DNA of 64,000 nt from Chitinophagaceae bacterium UBA2375 (GCA_002343985.1 DDTB01000034.1:3623-67622); one strand, 5' to 3'; shown: positions 1 to 8,806, counted from the stretch's first letter. Program-made: numbers and translations. Notes: generated by a model not told the origin, from the letters alone.

Positions 1-1
1 C

Positions 2-1510
2 ACATCCACCCTGATCAACGAAGGGCTCGGCGGCGGTTTTTCATTCAGCGTGGCCGTGGCGGCTCACACGGGCATCGGCACTTTGCCCATCCTCTATTTT
101 GGTACCGAAGCGCAAAAGAAAAAATACATACCCAAACTCGCGAGCGGTGAATGGAAGGGCGCATACGGGCTCACGGAACCGAACAGCGGCAGCGACGCAT
201 TAAGCGCGAAAACATCCGCGGTATTATCGGCCGACGGCAAACATTACATATTGAACGGACAAAAATGCTGGATCACCAACGGTGGTTTCGCGGATATTTA
301 TACTGTCTTCGCGAAGATCGATGGCGATAAATTTTCGGCCTTTATTGTAGAGCGCGGCATGGAAGGGTTTACGCAGGGCCCTGAGGAACATAAAATGGGT
401 ATCAAAGGATCATCCACCGTGCAACTCTATTTCCAGGATTGCAAGGTACCGGTGGAAAACCTGTTGGGTGAAGTGGGCAAAGGCCACATCATCGCGTTTA
501 ATATCCTGAACATCGGCCGTTTGAAATTATGCGCGGCCGCGCTGGGCGGAGCCAAAGGCATTTACAACGAAGTGGTGAACTATGCCAACACCCGCGAACA
601 ATTTAAAACGCCCATCGCGCAGTTTGGCGCCATCAAACACAAACTCGCGGAAATGGCCACGAGGATATGGGTGTCTGAAAGCGCCTTGTACCGCACGGCC
701 AAATGGATCGACGATAAAGAAAAAGAACTTGCCGCCGCGGGCCAGCCTTTCAACGAAGCGTTGCTTGGTGCCGCGGAAGAGTATGCCATTGAGTGCGCGA
801 TGCTGAAAGTGGATGGCAGCGAAGTGCTTGATTTCACGGTAGATGAAGGCGTCCAAATACATGGCGGCAACGGGTTTAGCGAAGAATACCTGATCAGCCG
901 TGCATACCGCGACAGCCGCATCAACCGCATCTTTGAAGGCACGAACGAAATCAACAGGCTGCTCACAGTGGATATGGTGTTGAAGCGCGCGATGAAAGGA
1001 AAGCTTGACCTGATGGGGCCTGCCATGGCTGTGTCGAAAGAACTGATGAGCATTCCCGATTTTGGGTCTGATGATGAACAGCCATTTGCCGCGGAAAGAA
1101 AAGCCATCGTCAATATGAAAAAATCCATTTTGATGACGGCCGGCGCGGCAGTGCAGAAGCTGATGATGAGCCTGCAGCAGGAACAGGAAATACTGATGAA
1201 TATTGCCGATATGGCCATCCTCACTTTTAACGCGGAGAGCGCTTTGTTGCGTTTGATGAAAATGCAGCAGCAGAAAGGTGCCGCGGAGAGCGCCTTGTAC
1301 GACGATGTGTTCAGGTGTTATTTGCAGGACGCGATGGACGCATTGCATAAAGCCGGCAGGGAAGCCATCAACGCGTTCGCGTCCGGCGATGAGCAGCGCA
1401 TGATGTTGCTGGGACTGAAGCGGTTTGCTAAGCTGGCGCCATTCAACGGAAAGGATGCACGCAGGCGCATCGCGGAAAAAATGATCGCGGAAAACAGGTA
1501 CGCGCTTTGA
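2..1510 (+). CDS. Acyl-CoA dehydrogenase, 5' end missing
   Basis: Catalyses FAD-dependent alpha,beta-dehydrogenation of an acyl-CoA in beta-oxidation. The reading frame is open from base 2 and continues upstream of the window; 502 residues are visible and roughly the first 90-100 are probably outside. Seen: the substrate/FAD-loop motif GLTEPNSGSDA, the IHGGNGFSEEY motif, and IFEGTNEINR, whose Glu is the usual catalytic base in this family. After the core there is an extra C-terminal helical segment of about 150 residues, as in the roughly 600-residue dehydrogenases of the very-long-chain type common in Bacteroidota. An internal GTG at 50 is not the start because homologous sequence precedes it. 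Chain-length specificity cannot be read from the sequence. Confidence 0.93.
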   Translation, partial: TSTLINEGLGGGFSFSVAVAAHTGIGTLPILYFGTEAQKKKYIPKLASGEWKGAYGLTEPNSGSDALSAKTSAVLSADGKHYILNGQKCWITNGGFADIYTVFAKIDGDKFSAFIVERGMEGFTQGPEEHKMGIKGSSTVQLYFQDCKVPVENLLGEVGKGHIIAFNILNIGRLKLCAAALGGAKGIYNEVVNYANTREQFKTPIAQFGAIKHKLAEMATRIWVSESALYRTAKWIDDKEKELAAAGQPFNEALLGAAEEYAIECAMLKVDGSEVLDFTVDEGVQIHGGNGFSEEYLISRAYRDSRINRIFEGTNEINRLLTVDMVLKRAMKGKLDLMGPAMAVSKELMSIPDFGSDDEQPFAAERKAIVNMKKSILMTAGAAVQKLMMSLQQEQEILMNIADMAILTFNAESALLRLMKMQQQKGAAESALYDDVFRCYLQDAMDALHKAGREAINAFASGDEQRMMLLGLKRFAKLAPFNGKDARRRIAEKMIAENRYAL

Positions 1511-1540
1511 TGCAAATGACCTGGTTCTAAACGTATAGAT

Positions 1541-1582
1541 TTGGTTCGTGAAGCACGGTTATGGTACCTGCCTCACGAACCA
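1541..1582. repeat. Inverted repeat related to the 2663-2763 palindromes
   Basis: Arms TGGTTCGTGA (1542-1551) and TCACGAACCA (1573-1582) are perfect complements around a 21-nt loop that itself contains GGTACC. The arms match the palindromes in front of the Crp/Fnr gene 1.1 kb downstream. It lies 31 nt after the acyl-CoA dehydrogenase stop and has no T-run directly after the right arm, so it is not a typical intrinsic terminator. Confidence 0.7.
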
Positions 1583-1621
1583 TCGCGTTTTTAAGAAGTA
1601 TCTCATACATTATATAGTTAT

Positions 1622-2584
1622 ATGAAAAGTTTTTTTCTGTTTGTTTTATGCAGCCTCATCCTGTTTCAATCTTCAGCCCAGGTACAGGAGCTTGAGGTAT
1701 TCAGAAAGAAACAGGCTTTTTTTATCCGTTACGACCAGGGCAAAACGGATTCCATTCCCAGGACTGAAGCTAACACCGCGAGGTTGCGGAAGGAACTCGA
1801 GGAATCATTTCTTCAGTTTGCCACCCACCGGCAGTCCTGTAACCTGGAGAACCTGAAAGCGAACAGCAAGGGCCGCAGCGGGAGCAGTTATTATTTTGAT
1901 ACATACAGTTACAGCATGAGCGAACTGTACAGGGAATACGGTATCCGTTCCAAAACAAATAATACCAATTACATGATCGGTTTTTATGGTTTGTATGATT
2001 ACAGCCGCCCCGATTTTGCCGCTCTTTTTATCCAACCGTTCAAAGTAAGCAGTCAATCATATCTCGTCTATTCGTACAGCCTAAACGGACAGGGTTTATA
2101 TTTCATCAAAGATTCTGCGACCAACCAGATCGTCTACAAGGGACAGTCATTGAGCTCATCCGCTGCGATTCATGTTTTTAAGGAGATCGATCAACGGCAT
2201 TGTATCATTGTAGAGGACCTTGGAGATCTTGGCCGGCGCGCACTTGTACTGCAAAAAACAAATGCCGGGTTGAAAGCTGTTCCGGCATTCAAAGGGAATG
2301 AAATTGATCAGGCTGCAAATAATTTTAAAAAGAAAGTTTACAAGGAGAAACGCATGTATATGTGGTTGGCAAGCAACCGTGGCTTGTCTGTTGGTTATGG
2401 TACAAAGTACGTGACCATCGGATTTGATGAAAGCAGGAATGCGATATTTTTCAGGAAATATATGAATGAGTCAAAGGGAGAGATCAAGTTGGTTGAAGCT
2501 ATTTGGGATGGTAATAAGTTTGAGATGGATGATTGTTATTTAGGCGACTACCTTGATGACAGCCCGGTGCCGATGCCCGGCTGA
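1622..2584 (+). CDS. Secreted protein of unknown function
   Basis: 320 residues. The N-terminus has a typical Sec signal peptide (MKSFFLFVLCSLILFQSSAQ) with a probable cut after Ala-Gln, the usual Bacteroidota context, so the product is periplasmic or exported. The mature part is Tyr/Asn-rich with alternating hydrophobic residues suggesting beta structure. There is no recognisable domain, lipobox, T9SS tail or membrane segment. It stands alone between two elements with the same palindrome (1541-1582 and 2663-2763). The ATG at 1622 is taken because it begins the signal peptide directly. Function unknown. Confidence 0.75.
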   Translation: MKSFFLFVLCSLILFQSSAQVQELEVFRKKQAFFIRYDQGKTDSIPRTEANTARLRKELEESFLQFATHRQSCNLENLKANSKGRSGSSYYFDTYSYSMSELYREYGIRSKTNNTNYMIGFYGLYDYSRPDFAALFIQPFKVSSQSYLVYSYSLNGQGLYFIKDSATNQIVYKGQSLSSSAAIHVFKEIDQRHCIIVEDLGDLGRRALVLQKTNAGLKAVPAFKGNEIDQAANNFKKKVYKEKRMYMWLASNRGLSVGYGTKYVTIGFDESRNAIFFRKYMNESKGEIKLVEAIWDGNKFEMDDCYLGDYLDDSPVPMPG

Positions 2585-2662
2585 TATCATGTACGGTAGT
2601 TGATTTGTATAATTTTTCGCCGGGAAGGATTTAAGTGATTATTTGCCGTGCTTCGTGCCGCC

Positions 2663-2763
2663 ATGGTTCGTGACTCACGAACCATACCATACAATCGCCA
2701 TGGATCGTGTCTCACGAACCATACCATACAATCACTCGCCATCGTTCGTGTCACACGAACCAT
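2663..2763. repeat. Three tandem 23-bp palindromes
   Basis: Units at 2663-2685, 2700-2722 and 2741-2763 have the form ATGGTTCGTGA-C-TCACGAACCAT, separated by a conserved linker that begins ACCATACAATC. Unit 1 is a perfect palindrome around one central base. Unit 3 changes the innermost pair from A/T to T/A on both arms, keeping pairing, and has one mismatch; unit 2 has two mismatches. Start-to-start spacing is 37 and 41 bp. The array ends 27 bp before the start codon of the Crp/Fnr-family gene, so it may be an operator array or an RNA hairpin array. Confidence 0.85.
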
Positions 2764-2790
2764 ATCATACAATCACATTACCTTCACAGT

Positions 2791-3378
2791 ATGCAATCTT
2801 CCGATATTGAAAAGCTCCGGCAGTTCACCAACGCCATCTCCCCATTGCCGGACCCGGAATGGCAGGCTTTTTCCTCCGGCTGGCAGGAACTCACGGTTAA
2901 GCGAAAGACCATACTGACCATTGCCGGTGAAACCGAACGTTACCTGTATTTTGTAACCGAAGGGGTGCAGCGGGCTTTTTTTCACAAGGATGATGGCCGT
3001 GAAGCAACGATTGTGTTTACCTATGCACCATCTTTCAGTGGCATCGCTGATTCTTTTCTTACCCAAACAGCTTCTTTATATTTCCTAGAAACACTCACGG
3101 CAAGCCGTTTTCTAAGGATGCATTACGACAGGTTCAACGAACTCTTTCATTCTTCCCCTGTATTACAATCATTTTTTTTCTCGGTCACGGCCATGGCCTT
3201 AAAAGGCGCGCTCATGCGGCACGTGGAATTACAGTGCTATACAAACGAGGAGAAATTCCGTGAACTCCTTCGGCGCAGCCCGCATATACTTCAACTGGTG
3301 CCACACAAATATCTTGCTTCTTACCTGGGTATGGACCCCACCAATTTCAGCAAGCTGATCAACCAGGTCAGGATCTGA
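2791..3378 (+). CDS. Crp/Fnr-family transcriptional regulator
   Basis: 195 residues. An N-terminal cyclic-nucleotide-binding-type beta barrel occupies about residues 25-115 (YLYFVTEGVQRAFF, then FTYAPSFSGIADSF); a short C-terminal helix-turn-helix follows about residue 150 (LASYLGMDPTNFSKLINQ). This is the small Crp/Fnr form abundant in Bacteroidota, and the Arg/Glu phosphate-binding signature of true CRP is not evident, so a cAMP ligand should not be assumed. The ATG at 2791 is chosen: upstream in-frame codons run through the palindrome array and encode low-complexity sequence. The regulator may act on the palindromes before its own gene or at 4012-4027, which is inference. Confidence 0.85.
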   Translation: MQSSDIEKLRQFTNAISPLPDPEWQAFSSGWQELTVKRKTILTIAGETERYLYFVTEGVQRAFFHKDDGREATIVFTYAPSFSGIADSFLTQTASLYFLETLTASRFLRMHYDRFNELFHSSPVLQSFFFSVTAMALKGALMRHVELQCYTNEEKFRELLRRSPHILQLVPHKYLASYLGMDPTNFSKLINQVRI

Positions 3379-3445
3379 AATCTTGGTAAAAACCAAAAAA
3401 GGGCTAATGCATGCTTTGCATCTTTGTGCCATAAAATAAAGATGT

Positions 3446-4009
3446 ATGAAAAAGTTTAACAGTGAATCGCTGATCAATAGCCTGGGAGCCGACCTCGGCG
3501 AGATCATCCTGCAAAGCGGCAAACTGCAATCATTACCTGTGTCTAAACTTGAATATTCCCCCGGGCCCGCGAGCTGGAGCATCGCGCAGGTGCTCGAACA
3601 CCTCAATGTATATGCCAGGCATTATATCACGGAGATAGAAAAGAAACTGCATTTTCACCACACGAGCCCTGAAGAAAATTTTCGTTCGGGATGGTTGGGA
3701 AATTATTTCAGCAACCTCATGAAACCCGCTACAGGCCAGCAGCCTGTGAAAAAAATGAAAGCCCCGAAAAACGCGCTGCCTTCCGCCAGCCCTGATGCCA
3801 AAGCCATGCTGGAAGAATTCATCGCGCATCAACACCATCTCTCCAACCTTTTGCAAATCAGTCGCCATGCCAACCTCCGCAAAATCAGGGTGCCCACATC
3901 ACTAAGCAGTATGATACAATTGAAGCTTGGCGATACTTTCAGGTTTGTGATCGCGCATGAGCAAAGGCATTTTCAGCAAATACAAAGGCTTGTTGATTGT
4001 TCTTCATAA
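3446..4009 (+). CDS. DinB-like four-helix protein
   Basis: 187 residues, cytoplasmic, no signal peptide. Motifs fit the DinB/YfiT metal-dependent superfamily: a first helix with SWSIAQVLEHLNVYARHY (first His ligand) and a C-terminal AHEQRHFQQIQRL that supplies two more His positions. Members are putative metal-dependent enzymes, some being thiol transferases or hydrolases, but most have no known substrate. A CATCTTTG sequence at 3419-3426, near the Bacteroidota -7 form, lies just upstream. The gene sits between the Crp/Fnr regulator and the promoter of the cytochrome gene; no functional link is visible. Confidence 0.75.
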   Translation: MKKFNSESLINSLGADLGEIILQSGKLQSLPVSKLEYSPGPASWSIAQVLEHLNVYARHYITEIEKKLHFHHTSPEENFRSGWLGNYFSNLMKPATGQQPVKKMKAPKNALPSASPDAKAMLEEFIAHQHHLSNLLQISRHANLRKIRVPTSLSSMIQLKLGDTFRFVIAHEQRHFQQIQRLVDCSS

Positions 4010-4011
4010 AT

Positions 4012-4027
4012 TCACATGTACATGTGA
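4012..4027. promoter_or_regulatory. Perfect 16-bp palindrome next to a promoter
   Basis: TCACATGTACATGTGA is fully self-complementary. It starts 3 bp after the DinB-like stop codon and ends directly at the -33 TTG of the cytochrome c promoter (4028-4058). That position suits an activator binding site; a Crp/Fnr-type dimer is a natural candidate because one is encoded 0.6 kb upstream, but this is inference. Confidence 0.6.
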
Positions 4028-4058
4028 TTGACCGCATCCGCGACTGCCGATACCTTTG
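4028..4058 (+). promoter_or_regulatory. Bacteroidota-type promoter for the cytochrome c gene
   Basis: TTG at 4028-4030, a 20-nt spacer and TACCTTTG at 4051-4058 match the TTG-N19-21-TAnnTTTG form used by the primary sigma factor of this phylum. Transcription would start about 65 nt upstream of the ATG at 4127. Confidence 0.75.
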
Positions 4059-4126
4059 CCGCACCTTAGTTCAGTAGCCAGCCTTGAAAACGAACCTATA
4101 GTATTGTCCATCTTAAAACAACCAAC

Positions 4127-4699
4127 ATGAAAAAAGCTCTTTTCATCCTGGCAGTGCCATGCCTGATTGTGGCCTGTGTGGGAAACAAAACCGAGGAGAA
4201 GAAAGACATGGCCCAGGTTCCGCTTACAGACCCTGACCTGATTGCAAAAGGAAGGTACCTGGTAGGGATTACGGGATGCCATGATTGCCATTCTCCAAAA
4301 ATCATGACGGCACAGGGCCCCGCACTTGATACAAGCCGTTTGTTGTCGGGCCATCCGTCCGACATGCCGATCGCGCCTTACGATACCACGACAACCAAAA
4401 ACTGGGTATTGTTCAACATGAACCAGTCGGCCATCAAAGGCCCATGGGGTATGTCGTTTTCCGCCAACCTAACGCCTGACGACACCGGCATTGGCAACTG
4501 GTCGGAAGAGCATTTTTCCAATGCCTTGCGTAAAGGGTATTTCAAGGGGCTTCCCGGCGGACGGTTATTATTACCGCCCATGCCCTGGCAGATGTATGCG
4601 CAAATGCACGATGAAGATGTACGCGCGATTTTCGCATACCTCAAATCTATTAAGCCCGTACGAAACATAGTACCGGCGCCAATCCCGCCCGGCGCGTAA
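4127..4699 (+). CDS. c-type cytochrome lipoprotein
   Basis: 190 residues. The signal peptide ends in a lipobox (LIVAC, Cys about residue 17), so the protein should be a membrane-anchored lipoprotein in the envelope. One heme c site is visible, GCHDCH at about residues 47-52, within KGRYLVGITGCHDCH; a Met ligand is probably in the PPMPWQMYAQM segment near residue 160. The C-terminal helix DVRAIFAYLKSIKPV is the usual last helix of monoheme class I cytochromes. It is likely an electron carrier or the heme subunit of a dehydrogenase. No partner oxidoreductase is adjacent. Confidence 0.87.
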   Translation: MKKALFILAVPCLIVACVGNKTEEKKDMAQVPLTDPDLIAKGRYLVGITGCHDCHSPKIMTAQGPALDTSRLLSGHPSDMPIAPYDTTTTKNWVLFNMNQSAIKGPWGMSFSANLTPDDTGIGNWSEEHFSNALRKGYFKGLPGGRLLLPPMPWQMYAQMHDEDVRAIFAYLKSIKPVRNIVPAPIPPGA

Positions 4700-4771
4700 T
4701 ACACCGGTCGCCATGAAAACAAGGGAAGCGGTTCATTAGCGAAAGTGGTATATGCATTTTTACTACTTTTA

Positions 4772-6526
4772 ATGATGAACCGTTTTTTATTTTTCCTATT
4801 CGTATCACTTATACATGCTTTCGCGCTCCAGGCACAGGATCAAAACAAGCCTTTCATCAAACTAACCGATCCGTTGAAGGAGGTAAACCAGGTACCATCG
4901 CCCAGGCGCTTCATTGTGGGCAGTACCTGTAAAACATGTACACTCAGCATCAATGGACAGGATATAAAAGTGTATCCAACCGGTGCGTTCGCGTATGCAT
5001 GCAAAATAGATTCCGGCAAAAATGAATTTTTGTTACAGGCGAAGTCAACTACCGGTAAAGCGTACACGAAAAAAATCATCTATCAATACACGCCGCCGTC
5101 CCCGGAAAAATCCGTAACAACGGTTTCTATTGAAAGCATCCAAACATATCCGTCAGGCAACCTGGTGCTCCGGCCCGGGGATAAGATTGGTTTTCGGGTG
5201 AAAGCCTTGCCCCGCTCAAATGTTACCGTGTTGGATGGCTGGCCTTTGTATGAATTGCCCGACTCGCTTACGGGTGGCATACAGGGGATTTACCAGGGAG
5301 AGTATATCATTCAGCAAGGAGATGGTTTTTCATCAAGAAAAATTTCGGCGGAGCTCATCTCGCCCGACAGCCAGCGCATCCGGAAAGAGCTGCAGGCAAC
5401 CATCACGGTGATGACAGACAGCATGCCCAATGTGGCGATCAGCAAGGGCAGGCTGGCGCATTTATTATATGGATTGGGAGACGACAGGCTGGGTGGGGCA
5501 AAAATCGGGTATATCGATAGCCTGGTTCGGTTGTCTGTGATTGGTAAGGTCAACGACTTATGGAAAGTGCAACTGGCGCCTACGCGCACGGCTTATATTC
5601 CTGAGGAACATGTGTCGCTCATGCCCAAAGGCATTTTAGCGCCAAAATCCCTTACTGGGAAAATCAGGGCATATACTGATTCGGCCTATGATTATGTGGA
5701 ACTGCAACTCTTCAACCGCTTGCCGTACCAAAGCCTGCCGCAAAACAACCCTTCGGCCATTGTGGTTGATGTGTTTGGCGCCACCGGCAATACCAACTGG
5801 GTCGATCAGTTATCCGCGTTAAAGTCGATTTCCCAGATAGATTATGAACAAATTGCTGATGATATTTTCAGGCTGAAAATTTATTTATCGGACCCGCAAC
5901 ATTGGGGGTATTCCATATATTATAAGGATCAAAACCTGGTCATCCGCGTCAAACCTCAGCCAAAACTGCTTGATTTGTCAAATTTGTTGATTGCGATTGA
6001 CGCGGGGCACGGAGGCAGGAACACCGGTGCCGTGGGCCCAACCGGTGCTATTGAAAAAGACATCACGCTGGCCCTCTCATTAAAACTCAGGCAGGCCCTT
6101 GTAAGAGAGGGCACCAGGGTTATGATGACCAGGGATAAAGAGATGTTTTATGATAATAAGGAGCGGATACTCCTGTATCGCGACAGCACACCCGATTTGT
6201 TGCTAAGCGTTCACCTGAATTCATCGGCAGACCCACTAACGGTAGGGGGTACCAGCACTTTTTACCGCTATCCGGGTTTCAGGCCCTTGAGCAGGCATAT
6301 CCACAGCCGTTTGCTTGAACTTGGCCTTCGTGATTACGGCAATAACGGCTCCTTTAATTTCATGCTGAACAGTCCGACCGAATACCCCAACGCCTTACTA
6401 GAGTTATTATTCCTAAGTAATCCTGAAGAAGAGATGCTGATCCTCGATCCTGCATTCCAGGACAGGCTGGTGGAGAAGATTGTATTGGGGTTGAAGGATT
6501 TTTTGCAGGAGGCAGCAAGAAAATAA
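4772..6526 (+). CDS. N-acetylmuramoyl-L-alanine amidase (Amidase_3) with AMIN-like domain
   Basis: 584 residues from the ATG at 4772; a GTG 27 nt upstream is a poorer start because the ATG leads directly into the signal peptide (FLFFLFVSLIHAFALQAQ). The middle region (about 290-390, SAYDYVELQLFNRLPYQ then SAIVVDVFG) resembles an AMIN domain, which targets amidases to the envelope. The catalytic domain fills about residues 400-584: IDAGHGG (Zn His), GAIEKDI (Zn Glu), LLLSVHLNSSADP (Zn His) and NALLELLFLSNPEEE (catalytic Glu). It cleaves the MurNAc-L-Ala bond of peptidoglycan in the periplasm, for division or remodelling. Stands alone; convergent with the transporter gene downstream. Confidence 0.9.
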   Translation: MMNRFLFFLFVSLIHAFALQAQDQNKPFIKLTDPLKEVNQVPSPRRFIVGSTCKTCTLSINGQDIKVYPTGAFAYACKIDSGKNEFLLQAKSTTGKAYTKKIIYQYTPPSPEKSVTTVSIESIQTYPSGNLVLRPGDKIGFRVKALPRSNVTVLDGWPLYELPDSLTGGIQGIYQGEYIIQQGDGFSSRKISAELISPDSQRIRKELQATITVMTDSMPNVAISKGRLAHLLYGLGDDRLGGAKIGYIDSLVRLSVIGKVNDLWKVQLAPTRTAYIPEEHVSLMPKGILAPKSLTGKIRAYTDSAYDYVELQLFNRLPYQSLPQNNPSAIVVDVFGATGNTNWVDQLSALKSISQIDYEQIADDIFRLKIYLSDPQHWGYSIYYKDQNLVIRVKPQPKLLDLSNLLIAIDAGHGGRNTGAVGPTGAIEKDITLALSLKLRQALVREGTRVMMTRDKEMFYDNKERILLYRDSTPDLLLSVHLNSSADPLTVGGTSTFYRYPGFRPLSRHIHSRLLELGLRDYGNNGSFNFMLNSPTEYPNALLELLFLSNPEEEMLILDPAFQDRLVEKIVLGLKDFLQEAARK

Positions 6527-6533
6527 TTTTACA

Positions 6534-7997
6534 TCATCCCATCTTCATCACCAATGGCAGGATGAAATATGAAAACAGCGTAACGAGGATGATCGAGATG
6601 ATGTTCATCACCAAACCCGCTTTGAGCATATCTTTCAAACGGATATGACCGCTGGAGAAAACAATGGCATTGGGCGGCGTGCCCATCGGCATCATGCTGG
6701 CACAGGTTGCGCCGATTGTCATGGGGAGCCCAAGCTGAAGCGGGTCAATGCCCAGGGCCACAGCCATCGAACTGATCACCGGCGCCATCACAATAACCTG
6801 TGCCACATTGCTCATCACTTCACTCAAAAACACCGACATCACGGTAATCAATAATATCAGTAAAAAAGTATTCCCTGTCGCGTACGACGACATGAACTGT
6901 CCGAGCTGATGCATCAGTTGCGCTTCTTCCAATGCTTTGGCCAGCGCGATCCCCCCGCCAAACAGTATCAGGATGCCCCAGGCCATCTGGCTGGTGTCCT
7001 TCCATTCGAGCAGCGCGGTTTTCACCGGCTTGCTGGTTTCGGAACCCGAGGGTATCATAAACAACGTGATGCCGCCGGCCATGGCAATCATGCTGTCATC
7101 CAGTGCAAACAGGGTTTGCATGCCATTCAGGATGTCTTTGCCAGTCCATAACAGTACCGTACACACGAAAACAACCAAAACCCTTTTTTCTGGTTTCTGT
7201 AAAGGGCCCAACGCTTTCAATGATTCCCTGATATACAGCCGGCCTTCTTCGCTATGCCGGATATGATTGGGGAATAGCCATTTGGTGCTGACAACATATA
7301 AGCAGCCAAACATCAGGAACGACAAAGGCATAAAAACCATCATCCAGTCGGCAAACCCGATACTGTATTGAAAACGGTCTTGTATATGCGCCACATAGGC
7401 CACATTGGGTGGTGTGGCGATGATGGTGCCAAATCCAAAATTGGATGCATACGCGATGCAGAGCATGAGCACCGTGGAGAAATTCCTGATGTTCTCTCCG
7501 GGCCTTGCATGCTCCTGCAATACATGTATCACAGACAGCGCGATGGGGAACATCATCATGGTGGTAGCCGTATTGCTCAGCCAGAAGCTCAGGAATCCGG
7601 TGGAAAGGATAAACCCAAGGATGATGCTGTTACCGTTGGTGCCTGTTTTCAGGATGATGCTGAGGGCGATTCGTTTGTGCAGGTTCCATTTTTCAATAGC
7701 CAGCGCGATCAGGAAGCCGCCCATGAACAAGAATATCATGGAGTCGGCATACGATTTCGTGACGTCTTTCACCGGGCTGATGCCGAGCAGGGGAAACAGC
7801 ACTATCGGCACAAGGGCAACCACAGGCAGGGGCAATGCTTCGAGTATCCACCAGGAAACCATCAGGGCGGCAACGGCCAGCACCATGTTGGCTTTAGCTT
7901 CTTGTTCAAGCGGGTTGCCAAACAGGATCAACAAAAAGAACAGGAGGCCCGTAAGCAGCGCGAGTTCTTTTTGGTATGTGCGGATGAATGAAAGCAT
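6534..7997 (-). CDS. DASS/SLC13-family anion:sodium symporter
   Basis: 487 residues with about a dozen hydrophobic segments. Both halves carry the family's signature loop: SNTATTMMMFPIAL near residue 140 and SNVAQVIVMAPV near residue 400, the pair of SNT-type motifs that bind Na+ and carboxylate in divalent anion:Na+ symporters. The MPMGTPPNAIVFSSG segment near the C-terminus is also typical. Likely substrates are dicarboxylates such as succinate, but sulfate or other anions cannot be excluded. The stop codon lies 8 bp from the convergent amidase gene. It is divergent from the response-regulator gene, with about 100 bp between starts. Confidence 0.88.
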   Translation of the reverse strand: MLSFIRTYQKELALLTGLLFFLLILFGNPLEQEAKANMVLAVAALMVSWWILEALPLPVVALVPIVLFPLLGISPVKDVTKSYADSMIFLFMGGFLIALAIEKWNLHKRIALSIILKTGTNGNSIILGFILSTGFLSFWLSNTATTMMMFPIALSVIHVLQEHARPGENIRNFSTVLMLCIAYASNFGFGTIIATPPNVAYVAHIQDRFQYSIGFADWMMVFMPLSFLMFGCLYVVSTKWLFPNHIRHSEEGRLYIRESLKALGPLQKPEKRVLVVFVCTVLLWTGKDILNGMQTLFALDDSMIAMAGGITLFMIPSGSETSKPVKTALLEWKDTSQMAWGILILFGGGIALAKALEEAQLMHQLGQFMSSYATGNTFLLILLITVMSVFLSEVMSNVAQVIVMAPVISSMAVALGIDPLQLGLPMTIGATCASMMPMGTPPNAIVFSSGHIRLKDMLKAGLVMNIISIILVTLFSYFILPLVMKMG

Positions 7998-8100
7998 TTG
8001 CCTTATCCGCTCAAATTACATTCATTTACAGATATTTTGAAAATGCGATACGCATATTTTGGTATATGTGGGATTGACGCGAATGGTTATTTTTACGATT

Positions 8101-8736
8101 ATGTCAGCGCATAAAAAAGTGATTTGTATTGTGGAAGATAAGTCGGACCTCCGGGAGGCCATGAACCTGATGATCCAGGTGTCTGATAAATACCTGCTTG
8201 GCGGAAGCTATGCCAACGCGGAAGAAGCCCTGAAGGAAATACCTGCTATCAGGCCCGATGCGGTATTGATGGACATCAACCTGCCGGGCATCAGCGGGAT
8301 CAGGTGTGTGAATGCGCTCAAGAACCTGTTCCCGGAGATGTTGTTCATGATGTGTACGGCTTATGAAGACAACGATAAAATTTTTGATTCATTGAAAGCG
8401 GGCGCAAGCGGGTATATCCTGAAAACTGAAGGCCCGGAGCGGATTTTGGAGGCTTTGGAAGACATGATTGCCGGCGGCAGCCCGATGAGCAGCACGATTG
8501 CCCGCAAAGTGGTGGCCAGTTTTGTGAAGCAGGATAAGGAGAACGCGCAGATTGAAACGCTGAGCGACAGGGAGAAGATGGTACTCGAAAAATTATCGGA
8601 AGGCCTGATTGGCAAGGAAGTGGCCGACCAGTTGAATATATCCGACGGCACGGTGCGTAAGCATATTCAAAACATCTATAAGAAATTGCAGGTGAACACC
8701 AGGGTGGAAGCCATCAATTTATTCCTCAGGCGATAA
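8101..8736 (+). CDS. NarL/FixJ-type response regulator
   Basis: 211 residues. The N-terminal receiver domain has the acidic pair EDKSD near residue 13 and the phospho-acceptor Asp in VLMDINLPG near residue 57; Thr in MMCTAYED and Lys in YILKTEGP complete the site. The C-terminal LuxR-type helix-turn-helix (about 145-211) reads LSDREKMVLEKLSEGLIGKE then NISDGTVRKHIQNIYKKL. The ATG at 8101 is chosen over an upstream in-frame start at 8059 because the receiver fold begins immediately after it. The gene lies 70 bp upstream of a histidine kinase on the same strand, so the two form a two-component pair. Confidence 0.92.
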   Translation: MSAHKKVICIVEDKSDLREAMNLMIQVSDKYLLGGSYANAEEALKEIPAIRPDAVLMDINLPGISGIRCVNALKNLFPEMLFMMCTAYEDNDKIFDSLKAGASGYILKTEGPERILEALEDMIAGGSPMSSTIARKVVASFVKQDKENAQIETLSDREKMVLEKLSEGLIGKEVADQLNISDGTVRKHIQNIYKKLQVNTRVEAINLFLRR

Positions 8737-8759
8737 ACGTTTATGCGGCACCGCTATCG

Positions 8760-8767
8760 TACATTTG
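8760..8767 (+). promoter_or_regulatory. Candidate -7 element upstream of the histidine kinase
   Basis: TACATTTG fits TAnnTTTG. No TTG is found at the expected -33 distance, so strength is uncertain. If used, transcription would begin near 8774, which would exclude the in-frame TTG at 8765 as a start and support the ATG at 8807. Confidence 0.4.
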
Positions 8768-8806
8768 TTTCAGGCTATTTTAATCAGCCCATCATTTCCC
8801 CGGCAC

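Noticed and set aside
527..1348. 273-codon minus-strand frame opposite the acyl-CoA dehydrogenase
   Set aside because: No recognisable motif; caused by codon bias of the real plus-strand gene.
2663..2763. CRISPR array
   Set aside because: Spacers are nearly identical and too short (14-18 bp), each repeat is itself a near-perfect palindrome, and no cas genes are present.
2587..2772. Minus-strand 61-codon frame in the palindrome region
   Set aside because: The protein is a repeat of the palindrome sequence (VRVTRTM, VRESRTM) and has no protein-like character.
8059..8100. Upstream start for the response regulator
   Set aside because: The 14 added residues are not part of the receiver fold; the ATG at 8101 starts it directly.
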